DNA of 64,000 nt from positions 3,348,001 to 3,412,000 of the forward strand of contig NC_083393.1 in NCBI RefSeq assembly GCF_030864355.1, given 5' to 3'. This DNA is from Cutaneotrichosporon cavernicola. Its lineage: Eukaryota > Basidiomycota > Tremellomycetes > Trichosporonales > Trichosporonaceae. The notes below the pieces were generated by a model. It made no database searches, was not told where the DNA came from, and was given only the letters and a program-made list of their open reading frames with translations. Shown here in pieces: positions 41,966 through 53,200 of the stretch. The first letter of the stretch is position 1. The number at the start of each line of letters is the position of its first letter. Both the position numbers and the translations under genes were made by a program.

Positions 41966-43064
41966 ATGCGTTTGCCAACACCCACACACATTACTCGTAT
42001 GATGTCCACTTCGACTTTGCCCAAGCCGTCCGTGCCCCTCCTAATCTCCGCCAAGGAGGCAGTTGCCGGTCTGCCCAACAAGCGAGTGAGTTTCTGTTTC
42101 AGACAGACCGGATTAACCCGCGTTGGCTGACAGCAGGACATTGTCGCCTTAGATGTGTCATGGCACATGCCCAACTCGCCGCGCTCCGCAACAGAGGAGT
42201 TTGCGAGCGGGCCGCGTATCCCCGGAGCCCGCCGTTTCGACATGGACAAGATCGCCGACCATGACCCAAAGACCAACCCGCTCGGATTGGGCCACATGCT
42301 CCCGACCATCGAGACGTTTCGTGACGCGGCGGGCAAGCTTGGCATCACCCGCCATACCCACGTAGTTCTCTACGACTCTGTTGGACTGTTCTCGGCCCCC
42401 CGTGGCCTCTTTACTTTCAAGGGTACGTCTGCGTATTATAGATACTGATTCAGCTTTTGGACACGACAAGGTTTCGGTGTTAGATGGCGGATTGCCAGCA
42501 TGGATCGACGAGGGCGGAGACGTGGAACAGGGACCGCCCGAGGCCTTTAAGACGGCAGAGTACGAGAATGGTCACCTCGACAAAGAGATGGTCAAGAGTT
42601 ACGCCGATATCGTCGCTATTAATAAGGATGGGGATATTGTTCTCGATGCGCGCTCGCACGGCCGCTTCACGGGCCAAGATCCCGAACCTCGTCCCGGATT
42701 GTCCAGCGGCCACATGCCGCACGCGCGCTCGCTGCCTTTTGGCGATCTTCTCCTCCCGGTATCGGACGGACATCCGTACACTTCCTACAAGAGTCCCAAG
42801 GAACTGCGCCAGGTCCTCGTCCGCGCTGTTGGTGGTGAGGAGGCGTGGGAGGCCCTCCTTAATCAGGGGGCTGATGTTGCGGGCACAGCGGTTGAGCGCC
42901 AGTTGGTCTTTTCTTGCGGGTCGGGGATGACTGCGTGCGTGGGGTGGCTTGCAGCGCAGATTGTCGCCCAGGAAGAAGGCCGGGTTGTTCCCTCCGCGGT
43001 CTATGACGAGAGCTGGACGGGATATGCCAGTCGGCCCGAGAGCGAGATTGTCAAGGGCGAGTAG
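41966..43064 (+). CDS. TUM1: Thiosulfate/3-mercaptopyruvate sulfurtransferase (two rhodanese domains)
   Basis: It transfers sulfur from 3-mercaptopyruvate. In yeast, Tum1 feeds the Urm1-dependent thiolation of tRNA wobble uridine. Three exons, 41966-42085, 42137-42422 and 42454-43064, have introns of 51 and 31 nt and give 338 aa. The N-terminal rhodanese domain has IVALDVSWHMP and HVVLYDSVGLFSAPRG, with no catalytic Cys as expected. The C-terminal domain has VLDARSHGRFTGQDPEPRPG, then SGHMPHARSLPF, and the active loop SCGSGMTA (Cys290), of the mercaptopyruvate type CGSGxT. The N-terminus (MRLPTPTHITRMMSTSTL) has basic and hydroxyl residues and might be a mitochondrial presequence. An upstream GTG extension is rejected; the ATG at 41966 is the first. 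Firm call. Confidence 0.92.
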
Positions 43065-43178
43065 GCGAGTAGGCGAGCAAGAACGAGCAAGAACAAGGAA
43101 CGAGCAAGAACAGTAACATGCCCGGACGAGGTAGATAGGCATTGCATGCAGTGATGAGTAGTGCTACGTCTGAGGATA

Positions 43179-44492
43179 CTAGATATCACCCAGCCCGACG
43201 ACACGGCGTACCTCGACCATAGTTTTCTCTGCCGTCTCCCTAGCCCTCTCTGCGCCTCTGGCCGCAACGTCGCGAATATATCCTGGATCCGCGACAATAC
43301 GCGCATACTCGTCCCGGACTGGGGCGAGCTTGTGCACGACGACCTCGGCGACCGCACCCTTGAGCTTTCCGGCGCCCCAACCCTCCGCAGCAGCCATCTC
43401 GGCGAGTTGACCCGGTGTCCGGCCAGCATCATCAAGCGCGCTCCAGATGGTCAGGAGGTTTGCTACGCCTGGCCGGCCGGTTGGATCGAAAGTAATGTTC
43501 GGGTCGGCGTCAGTGACGGCGCCTTTGATCCTCTTCTCGATGTCCTTTGACGAGTCGGTGATGCTAATCCTCGACGCGGGGTTGGGTGCCGACTTGGACA
43601 TCTTCTCAGCCGGGTTCTTGAGGGACAGAATGCGTTTTTGCGGCACTGCCATCAGCTAAATACAAAATCTGGACTCACCAATCTGCACGTCCGGGATGGG
43701 AAACACGTCCCCGAAAGCGCGATTAAACGCCTCGTTGGTATCCCGCGCCAACTCGAGATGCTGTGTCTGGTCCTCCCCCACCGGTACCAGGGTACCCTTA
43801 TACAGTGCGATATCGGCTGCCTGCAACACGGGATACGCAAACAGGCCCAACCTCAGATCGGCCTCGGATACTTCGTCCTCCGAGTTGGCGTTACGCGAAA
43901 CGGCCAGACGGCTCTTCCACGTCGTCATGCGCTGCAGTCGGCCAACTGAGGAGATGGTGTTGAAGTACCATGCGAGTTCGGCGTGTTGGGGGACCTGTTC
44001 TTGCAGGTAGAGAGTTGTGCGGTTGGGATCTACGCCGCATGCCAGAAGAGCCGCGAGCATGTTCCGCCGGTCGGAGATTAGTTGGGTGGGGTTCTGGGGG
44101 AGGGTTATGCTGTGGAGACCGACGACAGAAAGGTAGATTGGCGTTGAGGGGTTGGACGAGCTTTGGAGGTCGAGGAAGGGGAGGAAGAGGCCGAGATAGT
44201 TTCCGAGCTGGCATTAGTCGTGAGCGGAGAAGAGGAGATGGCGGGGGAGGGGGAGGGGGAGGATCATGTCGAGCGAGGGGCAGTTGGAGTGGTGCGAGAG
44301 CGGGGTCAAAGGACACAACAACGGCAGAGACAGCTCACATGAGGAGTACCTTGCGTCAGTTGATTCTAGCCGTTGCTCACCAGTCGGCTGAATACCGGAG
44401 AAGATGACCTCTTGCTTCTTCGTGGCCGTTACGGAGCTGGCTAGCCTCCTCCCAGCCTGGGGTACAACCCTCGGTATCCTCGTGCGCATCAT
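43179..44492 (-). CDS. MSW1: Mitochondrial tryptophanyl-tRNA synthetase
   Basis: This is a class I aminoacyl-tRNA synthetase that charges mitochondrial tRNA-Trp. Four exons, 44381-44492, 44339-44349, 43679-44207 and 43179-43645, have introns of 31, 131 and 33 nt and give 372 aa. Exon 2 is an 11-nt microexon. It supplies the Thr-Pro-His of SGIQPTGTPHLGNYLG, so the first base pair of the HIGH-type signature (His41-Leu-Gly-Asn44) comes from it. KMSKS is at residues 232-236. Other family features are AYPVLQAADIALY, VPVGEDQTQHLELARD and the C-terminal anticodon-binding helices. The N-terminus (MMRTRIPRVVPQAGRRLASS) is a good mitochondrial presequence. It is divergent from TIM10 and converges with TUM1. 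Firm call. Confidence 0.94.
44339..44349 (-). other. 11-nt microexon of MSW1
   Basis: On the minus strand this is GTACTCCTCAT, flanked by CTGACGCAAG on the acceptor side and GTGAGC on the donor side. Only its inclusion closes the reading frame and restores the conserved G-T-P-H-L-G-N sequence. Confidence 0.85.
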
Positions 44493-44664
44493 GGCGATAT
44501 GAGAGATGAGACTCGAATGATAAAGCTCAAAGCTCAACTTGACGAAACCAGTCACCAGGACACCGGGTATATCCGAGTACTTCCGTGTGGAGTTGTTCCT
44601 TTTTCACAACCTCCATTGGCATTTGGTACTTACTCAAACTCAACCTACTCGCCACCAACTAACA
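44493..44664. promoter_or_regulatory. Divergent promoter of MSW1 and TIM10
   Basis: Only 172 bp separate the start codons of two mitochondrial genes on opposite strands, so they must share promoter sequence. No specific element is assigned. Confidence 0.6.
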
Positions 44665-45347
44665 ATGTCGTTCCTCTTTGGCGGTGCTCGTGAGTGGTTC
44701 CTCACTCCGCCTCGACTCGGTTTATTGCCGCTGCGCTCGCTCGCTCGGATACTAACGACAGCCCAAAATGCCGGTACGGTCGACCCGGTCAAGATGGAGA
44801 TGGCGACGGTCGAGCTTGACATGGTCACTGACATGTTGTGAGTCATTGTTTGTGTGTGGTGGGTGGGTGCTGACGCATCTTGTATCGTCGTATGTCTTTG
44901 TCTTGGTGGTATCCTCACATCGTCTCGTCTCGTCTCGTCTCCGGTGACATGCTCTTGCGCCTCCTCGCGTCGCTCTTTGCTCCTCCGCGCTCTCCCTCCT
45001 CCCCGTCCTCTTCCATCGACCTTCCCTCGTCACTCACCTCTCCATTACCTCGTCACTCGGACCCCACCTCCCTCCGCTCCCTGCTCTTCCCCTTCCGCCC
45101 GGTCGCTACTCTCCCCCTCCGCCCGGTCGCTCGCACCCACAGCAACCGCCTCGTCAACTCGTGCCACGCCAAGTGCATCCAGCCCGACCCGCGCAAGCAC
45201 TGGTACGCCGAGGCCGACCTGAACAAGGGCGAGGCAGTGTGCATTGACCGGTGTACGGCAAAGTTCTTCGAGGTCAACAAGAAGGTTGGCGACCGCCTTA
45301 ATGCCATGGGTGGGCAGGCGCAGGCTACTGGCTCGTTTGGTATGTAG
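44665..45347 (+). CDS. TIM10: Mitochondrial intermembrane-space chaperone Tim10
   Basis: This small Tim protein forms the hexameric Tim9-Tim10 chaperone that guides carrier proteins through the intermembrane space. Three exons, 44665-44689, 44762-44837 and 45143-45347, have introns of 72 and 305 nt and give 101 aa. The twin CX3C motifs are present: Cys41-HAK-Cys45 and Cys67-IDR-Cys71, separated by 21 residues. The helical segment EMATVELDMVTDMFNRLVNS precedes the first motif, and a CTAKFFEVNKKVGDRL helix runs on from the second. The Met/Gly end matches Tim10 rather than Tim9 or Tim8. The 305-nt second intron is C/T-rich and contains a TCGTC run. Firm call. Confidence 0.95.
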
Positions 45348-46134
45348 CTGTAGGATGGATTGTTTCAAGCGAGCTGGAGAGAGAGTGGAGGGTGGAGGGT
45401 GGAGAGTGGAGAGAGGGTGGAGAGAAGAGAGGGGGAGGGAAGGGAAGAGAGGGAAGAGGGAAGAGGGACGAGGAGGAGATGGAGGAGATGGAGGAGATGG
45501 AGGAGATGGAGGAGATGGAGGAGATGGAGGAGATGGAGGAGATGGAGGAGATGGAGGAGATGGAGGAGATGGAGGAGACGGGTGTAGGTGAGGGAGTGAT
45601 GGAGAGATGGAAATGAAAGGGGGGAGGGAGGGTGAGGGAGAGAGGAGCGCCGGAGAGAGTGGGGTCGGTAACGCAAGGGCCGGAAAAGTTGGGAGAGGCG
45701 GCGGCGGCGGCGCAGCGAGGAGCATACTAGTGTTCGAAGGCGATAGGCGGTCATCTGGTTGGGTTGTCTTGGCTCTGCGCCAGAGTCATGTTGGACCTAA
45801 GACGGCGAAACGGCGAGGCTGCTTCAGGCTGGTGTTGTGCTTTGATGGAACGTGCTTGTCGCTGTACGCTGCTAAGCTGCTGCCAGGCTTGTGCAGACAT
45901 CCTTGCTACCTTGCTCCTCCCGATCCTCCCACAAAGCCACAGCCTCGCACAGACCAGCGCCGATCGCCATGTCACAGCCACAACCACAGCCACAACGCAA
46001 CACCACCCCCTGTCGAACTCATGGATCATTCATACGAACGGGCGCAAACACTATACAGATGGCAAAGGCGTGGCGACGCAAGCGGCGCCCGGCCGCTAGA
46101 ACTAAATGGTAACTCTGCACGATGGCAACGACGT
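45348..46134. other. Intergenic region with a minisatellite
   Basis: This is 787 bp between the convergent TIM10 and YPT5 genes. It is purine-rich near 45365-45620, including the 12-copy 9-bp array. No coding frame is supported. Confidence 0.5.
45473..45580 (+). repeat. Minisatellite: 12 tandem copies of GAGGAGATG
   Basis: Eleven copies are identical and the twelfth reads GAGGAGACG. The array lies about 125 bp downstream of the TIM10 stop codon, probably in or near its 3' UTR. Confidence 0.95.
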
Positions 46135-47309
46135 CTAGCAGCACCCGCCCTTCTTGGCTGCCTGGCCCTCGCCGAGGTCGACGCGTGCGTTCTCGCCGGC
46201 CGCGGCGTTGGCTGCAGAGCGGCGGCCCTGTGCGCCGCCCGCTGCCGGCTTGGGCGCGATAGTGTCGAGGGGAATAGCCTTGGCTGGGGTTAGTTGCTTC
46301 TAACTGTTGAGACGTACCAATCTCGGTGAACACATCCTGGACGTTGGTGCCCGTCTTGGCCGACGCCTCGAAGAAGAGAAGGCCACACTCCTTCGCATAC
46401 GCTTCAGCCTCGGCAGTAGGCACCTGGCGTGGCCCGTCGACCGGCGCTTCCTCCTCGGCCTCCTCGTCCGCGGGCGGTGCCGCCTCGTCGCTGTCGACGA
46501 GGTCGAGCTTGTTGCCGACCAGCGCAATCACAATGTTGGGGTTGGCCTGCCGCTGCAGTTCCTTGACCCACGCCTTTGCCTTCTCGAGGCTGGCCGCCTT
46601 GGTGATGTCGTAGACGACAACTGCGGCGGCAGCGTTGCGGTAGTACATCGGCGCGAGAGAGTGGAAGCGTTCTTGGCCGGCCGTGTCCCTGTTGTCAGCA
46701 CAGTCGGGGGAACTCGGGACGGGAGCGGCACACCTACCAGATCTCAAACTTAACAACGCGGTTCTCCAGGCGGCATTTCTGTGTGAGGAAGGCGGCACCG
46801 ATAGTTGGTGACGTGTTCTCATTAAAGTCGTTCTGTACGAAGCGCAGGACGAGCGACGACTTGCCGACGGCCGCTTCGCCTGGATATCGAAGCAGGGGGT
46901 ATGCGTGTTGAGGGGGAGGAGGGAGGGGGAGGCGGGGAAGGGGAAGGGGAGGTGGGAGGTGGTGAGGGGGAGGGGAGGGGAGGAGGGAGGCGGTTGCGCA
47001 GGAGGAAGGCGGCAGGCGGGTGATGCGTGTCGGTGGTTGTGCATGTTGGAGTAGTGGTAGGGTGGTAGGGTGGGAGGAGGAAAGTGGGAGAAGAAGCGAG
47101 AGAGAGAGAGAAGGAGAGACCAAGGAGAAGCGAGGTCGGAGGGGAAGATGACGCCGGACAAGTGGATGGGGGATGCATCGATATGGTCAATGGCGGTCAG
47201 TGGCCGTGAGGATAGCGTCAGCATATGTACGCTGCTTATCCGATGTCAACGTACCGAGAAGGACAAGCTTGACCTGTACAGCCTTGACGTTGGGGTCCTC
47301 TGAAGCCAT
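46135..47309 (-). CDS. YPT5: Rab5-type small GTPase (YPT5/VPS21)
   Basis: This endosomal Rab GTPase controls early-endosome fusion and vacuolar sorting. Four exons, 47255-47309, 46738-46879, 46318-46688 and 46135-46283, have introns of 375, 49 and 34 nt and give 238 aa. G motifs: GEAAVGKS (19-26), the switch I region with [18 protein letters not shown] (67-72), NKLD (125-128) and SAK (175-177). [20 protein letters not shown] is diagnostic of Rab5. The C-terminus ends KKGGCC, a double-Cys geranylgeranylation site. An acidic, Pro/Ala-rich insertion (about residues 130-157) lies between the NKLD and SAK motifs. The first intron is unusually long at 375 nt and C/T-rich. Firm call. Confidence 0.95.
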
Positions 47310-48185
47310 GATGTTGTGGTATCTAGATGGAGTGATGGCGATGATCTATGAGCTACTGTAGTAGAGAGTGCGTGCGTGGTGTGTAGGCGTGCGTGGGACG
47401 GAGGCAAATTGGGTGGGTGGACGGGGTGGAGGGGTGGGAGGGTGTTGGAAGGGCTGGGTTGGTAGGAGGGTGGAGGGATTAGGGGAGGGCTCGGTCTGAT
47501 ACAGGGAGGGGCCGGGGGAGGGGAGGCTGGGCAAGGGCTGGACCAAAGGACGCAATGGAGGGAGGTTGGGTGGCGAACTTGAACTTGAACTTGTTACGGC
47601 CTTGTGGCCTGGTGTGCTTTTGGGATCAAGTGACACCGACTCGGTTAACGCAATGGATAAAGACGGTCAGGAGGGGGGAGGGCTGGGGAGGGCTGGGGAG
47701 GGGAGGGTGGAGGGGGGAGGGTAAGGGATATTGTTGGGGAATGAGTGGCGGTACAGAAGAGTAGAGCAAGGCGAGGTGCACAGCAACTTTGGATGCAGAG
47801 TACTGCCAACAAGGAACAAGGGGTGACGTACCCAACTGGTTACAGAGAGGAGCTATTAAGGTTCCATAAACTGCTGTGCCTCGCGATCACGCTGTCGATC
47901 GGCCGACGTTTCGTAAGCAGCTGTCTCAAGCTGAGGTGATAATTGTCTGACGAGCTCAAGAAGACGGCCGTACACATTCACCAAAATCCAACGCACTTGA
48001 CACGCTGCCGCTACGCCTGATGACCGCCACCACACACACACACACATCATGGAGATGGCTCAGTTTTGCATTTTGAGGAAAAAAAGATAACGCTCTAAAT
48101 CAGACTGATCCGATCCGAGAGTCGATGCACGAGAGGCGTGCGCGAGATTACTAGTAGCAAAACTCGCTGCAGGGCGGGCCAGGCC
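47310..48185. other. Intergenic region between STM1-like gene and YPT5
   Basis: This 876-bp region upstream of YPT5 is G-rich (GGGAGG and GGGTGG tracts at about 47405-47720), mirroring C-rich leaders on the minus strand. No coding frame is supported. Confidence 0.5.
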
Positions 48186-49299
48186 TTAAGCGCCGAGGGC
48201 GGGGAACGCGCTCTCGTCAGCAACGTTGGCGGGCGCCTGGCGGGGAGCGCGGGCGGCACCACCCCGGGGAGCACCACGGCCACGGTTGCCACCACGGCCG
48301 CCACGGGGAGCACCACGCTCCGGGCGGTCCCCGCGGGGAGCACGGGCAGGCTGTGCGAACTGGCCGTCGACCTCGATGCGGATCTTCTCCTTCTTGGGAG
48401 CACGCTCCTTCTTCTCCTTGGGGCCCTGAGTGTTAGAACAAAATATTTTTTGATTGTTTTCAAGATGAGACCAGTTACTCACCTTGCCGCCAACGAAGAA
48501 GTTCTCCATCTCCTCACGCTCAAACTGCTTGCCCTCGACGTCGTCGGCGACCTGGCGCGTCTCCTTCTTGGCGAGCTGGCCGCCGAGGGCGGCAGTCGCC
48601 CGCTCGGCGAGGTACTGGTCAAGAGTCTTCGAGTTGTCCTCGGCCTCAGCCTCCTCAACGGCGGCGGCGGCGGCGGGAGTCTCGGCGCCGTCGTCGGCGA
48701 CGTCCTTCTCGCCCTGGTTCTCGGCGCTCAGCTCGGCCTTGCCCTCCTCGTTGGTCCAGTTCTCAGTTGGCGCGGGGCCGGTCTTCTTCTCAGCACCAGG
48801 GGCGCCGGGAGCACCAGCACGACCACCACGAGCACCGCCCTTGGGGCCACGGGCACCAGCAGCACCGGGAGCACGCGAGCGGGGGCCAGTGTGCGAGCGG
48901 TCCTCACGGGGACCCTTGGTGTGGCGGTCGCGACCCTGGTGGTCCTTCTTGGAGGGAGCTGGTAAGGTCAGTAAAAGGATCCAAGAAGGATCAAAGGAAT
49001 GTCGGAGGACCCGTACTGGGGGGATCAAAGATACTCACCGACACGCTCGCCCTCGAACCCTTCCTCACCACCACCGGCGGCGTAGGTCTGGCGCGGGGCA
49101 GTGGGGGGGCGGGCACCACGGCCGCCCTTCTGGGCAGCGCCGGGGATGACCTTGGGCTGCTTGGCGGTGGGAGCGGCCTTGGCGGCGGCCTTGGGGGCCG
49201 GCGAGGTGGCGCGGTCCTCTCCGTCGTCTGGGGTTAGATTGAGCCAAGAAAACTAAGCGCACCGAGGAGCTCGAAGGGGTTCTTGGAGACCACAGACAT
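48186..49299 (-). CDS. STM1: STM1/HABP4-SERBP1 family ribosome-associated, mRNA-binding protein
   Basis: Stm1 and its relatives sit in the mRNA channel of idle 80S ribosomes and help preserve them during starvation. Four exons, 49263-49299, 49039-49227, 48483-48958 and 48186-48425, have introns of 35, 80 and 57 nt and give 313 aa. The N-terminus MSVVSKNPFELLDDGEDR matches the fungal Stm1 start. A basic Arg/Gly-rich stretch is followed by the family core: NWTNEEGKAEL, then TLDQYLAERATAALGG. The C-terminus has RGG-type repeats ending ESAFPALGA, a motif common to this family. The product is largely disordered. Firm family call; paralogue naming follows yeast. Confidence 0.88.
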
Positions 49300-50276
49300 G
49301 GCGGTCGACTCCTAGGATGGAGCTAGATTTCAAAGCAAAGAACGGGGAAAAGTAACGGCACAACGATTCAGGTTGTAGAACAGTGTATTGGGTTGAACGG
49401 GGCGCAGACAGACGGGAGGGATAGACACAAAGTAAAAACGGGTTGGCAGACGTCGTTGTCGTCGGAATGGGCGCGGGCGTCAGCTCTACTCTAAAAAAAA
49501 GTAACGGCGACCCGTCCACCCCGTGCACGGCGGGTGCGCACGAGCATGCTGCGGGACGGATGAGGTCGACGCCGGGTTGTGCTGACCTTGATAAGTTACG
49601 CGCTGGGCGTTGAACGTAGTTCGATGTAGAGTGGGTCCGGGAACAGACAACGAAGAGAAACGTCAAGCGGGCAGTCGCTAGTTTGGGCCATGGACCAGCC
49701 AGCCCCTTGGAATCTCTCACCCCAGCTACCCCCACCACCCCCCCCTCCTACCCAGCGACATTATTGTGGTGAGCCATGAGGGGGACGATCCGGTAACCAC
49801 CCTAATCGATCCATTACACTAAGAGATATTAGACGGAATACTTCCGTTAATGGAATTTGGAGTGATCAAGCTCTCGGCGTTATTGAGTTGAAAGCGGAGT
49901 TATGGGTAGGTGGCGATCGGAACCGCATGTATGTCGCTGAGAGTAGCAGTATGCCGTATGGGCGGGGCCAGACAGACGCGACGCGACGAGCCCTGTACCT
50001 GGCTGAGCCGTTGAACTGCTCCTACATGACATGCCATAAGCCCATTCAACATCTCAATCAACGCAACGCAACGCAACGCCGGCAACGGTCCTTTCCTTCC
50101 CTTCCCCTCCCGCTCGCTGTGCTCGCGGCACTCGCTCTCTCAGTGGTGTGCATTGCAATAGTGAATGTATCTAGTTGGCATGTGTAGCAGCCCCTACAGT
50201 CTTTGCCGGGTATCAATGATGCAATCCCCGCCGCGATGCCTAGTGCTAGTAGTGCGTAATACCGGCTGATTGGTGC
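49300..50276. other. Intergenic region between CPA2 and STM1
   Basis: This 977-bp region on the upstream side of STM1 has no supportable gene. It includes ACGCA repeats at about 50060-50080. A long uORF-bearing leader for STM1 is possible but not shown. Confidence 0.45.
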
Positions 50277-53200
50277 TTAGTAGTCGCTGGCCTCGCCCAC
50301 AAAGTCGCGCCACGAGCCGACCTCTGTAGGCTTGAAGCCCTCCGAGTATGGGATGGGGTTGTTCTTGACAAACTTCTTCTCGAGCGTCTCGGTGAACAGG
50401 ACGGCGAGCTTGGGGTTGTTGATGAGCGGGATGCCAAAGTCGACGGCGGCGCGACGGGCCGCATAGTCCTCGTCGAGGGTGGTGGTGGCACGCGAACGGG
50501 CCATGTTGATGACAGTCTGGATCTCGTGCTCCTCAAGAATCTCACGGAGCTTCTTCTTGTCCTTGACGGGAACGAGAATCTTCTTGATCTGGAGGTACGG
50601 CTGGTCGTTGATGTGCTGCTCGACCTTGGAGTCGTACGTGTACAGGCTGAAGCCGAGGTTGATGAGGTTCTTGGCGACCTCGGCCATCTCGGGACGCGAA
50701 ACGTCACCGCCGAGAAGGATACCCGAGTTGGCCTTGGGGAGCTTCATGCCGTTGACGGAGAGGAGGGCGGCCCAGTACGCGTCGTAGATGTCCTTGCCGA
50801 ACGAGGCGACCTCACCGGTCGACGCCATCTCGACACCGAGGAAGGGGTCGGCACCGGGAAGACGGGTCCATGAGAACTGCGGCACCTTGATGGCAACATA
50901 GTCGCGCTTCTCGGCCATGAGGTCGATGGGAGCGGGTACGTTCGTGTCCATGATGGCAGCCGAGGCCGTGTCGATGAAGTTGTGGCCAAGAACCTTGGAC
51001 ACGAAGGGGAACGAACGGGAGGCACGGAGGTTGCACTCGATGACCTTGAGCTCGGCGTCCTCTTCACCAACAGGCGGCTTGCGGATGATCTGCATGTTGA
51101 AGGGGCCCGAGATCTGGAACGCCTCGGCGACCTTCTGCGCAATCTCCTTGAAGCGACCGAGGTCGTGCTTGCTGACGGAGAAGGGAGGAAGGACAAGAGT
51201 GGCGTCACCAGAGTGGACACCGGCGTTCTCGACGTGCTCGGAAACGGCGTGGACAAGGAGCTTGCCCTTGTGGGCGACGGCGTCAACGTCAATCTCCTGC
51301 GCGTTGTCGATGAACTGCGAGATGACGACCGGGTGGTCGGGCGAGACGTTGGTGGCAAGCGAGAGCATGGACTCGAGCTGGGCTTCGTCCCAGACGACGT
51401 TCATGGCGGCACCCGAGAGAACGTACGAGGGGCGGATAAGGACGGGGTAGCCGACACGGCCGGCAAACTCCTTTGCGGCGTCGAGCGACGAGGCCTCAGT
51501 CCACGCGGGCTGGTCAACACCAATGGAGTCGAGGATCGACGAGAACTTGTGACGGTCCTCAGCCGAGTCGATCATCTCGGGGTCAGTGCCGAGCACGTTG
51601 ACGCCGGCCTTCTTGAGACGGAGGGCAATGTTCTGGGGCAGCTGGCCACCAACGGAAACAACGACACCCGAGGCGGCCTCGAGGTCGTAGATGTCCATGA
51701 CACGCTCAAAGCCAAGCTCCTCGAAGTAGAGGCGGTCAGCCTCGTCAAAGTCGGTCGACACGGTCTCGGGGTTGTAGTTGATCATGATGGTCTTCTTGCC
51801 GAGGTCGCGGATAGCTCGCGAGCAAGTAACAGCGCACCAGTCAAACTCGACCGACGAACCAATACGGTAGACACCCGAGCCAAGAACCATGGTTCCGTTG
51901 TCGTCAAACTCGACGTCGTGGGTGGAGGCGTTGTACGAAGTGTAAAGGTAGTTGGTGTAGGCGGGGAACTCGGCGGCAAGCGTGTCGATACGCTTGACGA
52001 AGGGGGTGACGCCGAACGACTTGCGGAGGGCGCGGACCTCACCCTCGGTCTTGCCAGTAAGCTGTGCAATGTGGAGGTCGGAGAAGCCAGTCTTCTTGGC
52101 GGTCGTCATGAGCTCCTTCTCAATCTTGTCAAAGGGCGTCGACTGGACCTGCTTGTAGACGTTGACAATGTTCTCAAGCTTGTAGAGGAACCACTTGTCA
52201 ATCTTGGTCACGTCGTGCAGGTAGTCGATCGAGTAGTCGAGGTTGAGCATGGCGTGGGCAATGGCGAAGAGGCGGCGGTCGTTGTTCTCAGTGAGAGCAG
52301 TGATCATGTCCTCGGGCTTCCAGTAAGCCTCAAAGCCGTTGAAGTTGGGGTCGACCTGACGGATAGCCTTCTGGAGCGACTCCTCAAAGGTACGGCCAAT
52401 GGCCATCACCTCACCAACCGACTTCATGGCCGAGCCAACGTTGCGCTCGACGTGCTGGAACTTTGCCAGGTCCCACTTGGGGATCTTTGTGACAATGTAG
52501 TCGAGCGAGGGCTCAAAGCACGCTGTCGTCGACTTGGTGACGGCGTTGGGGAGCTCGGGCAGGGTGTGGCCGAGAGCAATCTTGGCAGCAGTGTATGCGA
52601 GCGGGTAACCGGTAGCCTTGGAGGCGAGGGCCGACGAACGCGACAGACGGGCGTTCATCTCAATGACACGGTAGTCGCGGCTGTTGGGGTCGAGAGCGTA
52701 CTGGACGTTGCACTCGCCGACGACACCGACGTGGCGCACAATCTTGATGGCAGCCGAACGGAGCATGTGGTACTCGTCGTCGGTGAGGGTCTGCGAGGGC
52801 GCGACGACAATCGAGTCACCAGTGTGTGTGCCGAGGGGGTCAAAGTTCTCCATGTTGCAGCAAATGATCGTGTTGTCGGCAGCGTCACGGACAACCTCGT
52901 ACTCGACCTCCTTCCAGCCCTTGAGCGACTTCTCAATTAGGACCTGAGGGGAGAGCGAGAGCGACCGCGCGGCAAGGTTACGAAGCTCCTCCTCGTCGTG
53001 GGCAAAGCCCGAGCCGAGGCCACCGAGCGAGAACGCCGAACGGAGAATGATCGGGTATCCAATGACCTTGGCGGCATCGAGCGCGTCCTGAATATTGGAC
53101 ACGGCAGTTGACTGGGCGGCGGGAATGTCAATCTCGTTGAGGGCCTGCACGAAGAGGTCACGGTCCTCCGAGATCTCGAGCGTGCGGATCGGCGTGCCAA

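Noticed and set aside
45045..45725. 226-codon Ser/Pro repeat frame on the minus strand
   Set aside because: It is the reverse reading of the 9-bp minisatellite and of TIM10 exon 3.
50982..52940. 652-codon plus-strand frame opposite CPA2
   Set aside because: It is an antisense shadow of the highly conserved CPA2 coding strand.
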